Made by a program: the position numbers and the translations under genes. Positions 7,176-7,657 of a DNA stretch of 7,657 nt are shown here, piece after piece; position 1 is the first letter of the stretch, and each line of letters opens with the position of its first letter. Origin of the DNA: JANNYA01 sp043754435 (GTDB taxonomy: Bacteria > Pseudomonadota > Gammaproteobacteria > Xanthomonadales > SZUA-5). The DNA is taken from contig JAYUUS010000282.1 in assembly GCA_043754435.1 (NCBI GenBank), positions 1-7,657 on the forward strand, in the 5' to 3' direction. The notes beneath the pieces were generated by a model. It was not told where the DNA came from. It saw only the letters and a program-made list of their open reading frames with translations, and searched no databases.

Positions 7176-7496
7176 ATGCTTAAAAATCTTAAAAGTACGG
7201 AAGACACCAAAACAGCGCTTTTTTCACTGTTAAACGCAAGCAGCACGCTGGCTGGAATTTGTATCGCGCTTGTGGGCGTGTTGCAAAACAAAATAGATGC
7301 TAAATCTATCGCCGATGACATGCTTTTATTTGCCGGGCTTGGTTTCCTGAGCGTCTGCTATTTGGTTTTTTTTACTCTGCGACACTTGGACTCGGCCAAA
7401 ATTGTCAGGTTGACCACAGCGACCGATGCGGTGTTCTTGTGTTCCCTGACGATGGTGGTTCTTTCCGGGTTTGTGATCACCTATAAATTAATGTAG
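7176..7496 (+). CDS. Small integral membrane protein of unknown function, 106 residues
   Basis: A hypothetical protein with three clear hydrophobic helices at about residues 15-37, 48-68 and 83-104, and short polar loops, giving an inner-membrane protein with almost no soluble domain. The first helix contains NASSTLAGICIALVGVLQ, a pattern I associate with uncharacterised small membrane proteins, but I cannot assign a family name. TAGG at 7167-7170 lies 5 bases before ATG 7176 and is a modest ribosome site. The gene lies 74 bases after acvB on the same strand. No intrinsic terminator was seen in the gap, so readthrough from the lipid cluster is possible but not shown. No catalytic or metal-binding motif is visible. 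Confidence 0.72.
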   Translation: MLKNLKSTEDTKTALFSLLNASSTLAGICIALVGVLQNKIDAKSIADDMLLFAGLGFLSVCYLVFFTLRHLDSAKIVRLTTATDAVFLCSLTMVVLSGFVITYKLM

Positions 7497-7555
7497 CGGC
7501 GTTGCGGCACGGGCGCGGTTTGGGCATGGTCGAGACTGGAGTTAAGCAAAGATAC

Positions 7556-7657
7556 TCACGGCGTGATCGGCACGCTCGCAATCGTTTGCTCCATATAAAA
7601 CCACCAGCCCGCAACGCCATCCAGCACATCTTTATCTGAACCCGTGGCGCAACTGCC
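7556..7657 (-). CDS. C-terminal end of an unidentified protein (5' part beyond the right edge)
   Basis: On the minus strand the last 33 codons of a frame enter from the right edge and end at TGA (7558-7556). The visible residues, with DKDVLDGVAGWWFYMEQTI near the middle and SVPITP at the end, have a protein-like mixture of hydrophobic, acidic and aromatic residues. I do not recognise the family. The neighbouring gene on the plus strand ends 59 bases away, so the two are convergent. No hairpin followed by a T-tract was found between them. That this is coding is inferred from the open frame reaching the edge and its composition; with only 33 codons it could still be chance. Confidence 0.5.
   Translation of the reverse strand, partial: GSCATGSDKDVLDGVAGWWFYMEQTIASVPITP

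Noticed and set aside
7536..7575. Similarity of GGAGTTAAGCAAAGATACTC (about 7538-7557) to the AAGTGAGCAAAAAAACACTC stretch near 2070
   Set aside because: Alignment needs gaps and several mismatches in a short, A-rich sequence; not convincing as a repeat.

Overview
The window looks like chromosomal DNA from a Gram-negative proteobacterium, most likely a betaproteobacterium of the order Burkholderiales (for example an Oxalobacteraceae-type genome). This rests on moderate GC, the style of the encoded proteins, and an MtaD-type TRZ/ATZ amidohydrolase together with an MprF/AcvB pair. It is inference from family resemblance, not from a marker gene. No RNA gene, insertion sequence, CRISPR array or phage feature was seen.

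Layout: (1) Positions 1-1637, minus strand: two closely spaced genes, first a 139-residue protein resembling the DUF6165 family, then, after 5 bases, an MtaD-like amino-purine deaminase whose last residues run off the left edge. (2) About 1638-2368: a roughly 0.7 kb gene-poor stretch. It contains a likely decayed or very short membrane-protein tail at 1932-2075 and a few weak small ORFs. (3) Positions 2369-7101, plus strand: a compact three-gene envelope-lipid cluster. It holds a DUF1003 membrane protein, an MprF/LpiA-type aminoacyl-phosphatidylglycerol synthase/flippase (874 aa) whose start overlaps the DUF1003 gene by 29 bases, and 58 bases later an AcvB-type secreted alpha/beta hydrolase with two tandem VirJ domains (496 aa). 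(4) Positions 7176-7496, plus strand: a 106-residue three-helix membrane protein of unknown function. (5) Positions 7556-7657, minus strand: the last 33 codons of an unidentified gene entering from the right, convergent with the previous one.

How the genes fit together: MprF enzymes use aminoacyl-tRNA to attach lysine or alanine to phosphatidylglycerol and flip the product across the inner membrane, which lowers the negative charge of the envelope. AcvB in Agrobacterium is known to hydrolyse lysyl-phosphatidylglycerol in the periplasm, and lpiA-acvB operons are known in rhizobia, where lpiA is induced at low pH. The cluster here is therefore best read as a make-and-remove module for aminoacylated membrane lipid. 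The least explained parts are the translationally overlapping DUF1003 protein at its head and the apparently complete active sites in both VirJ domains of the hydrolase.
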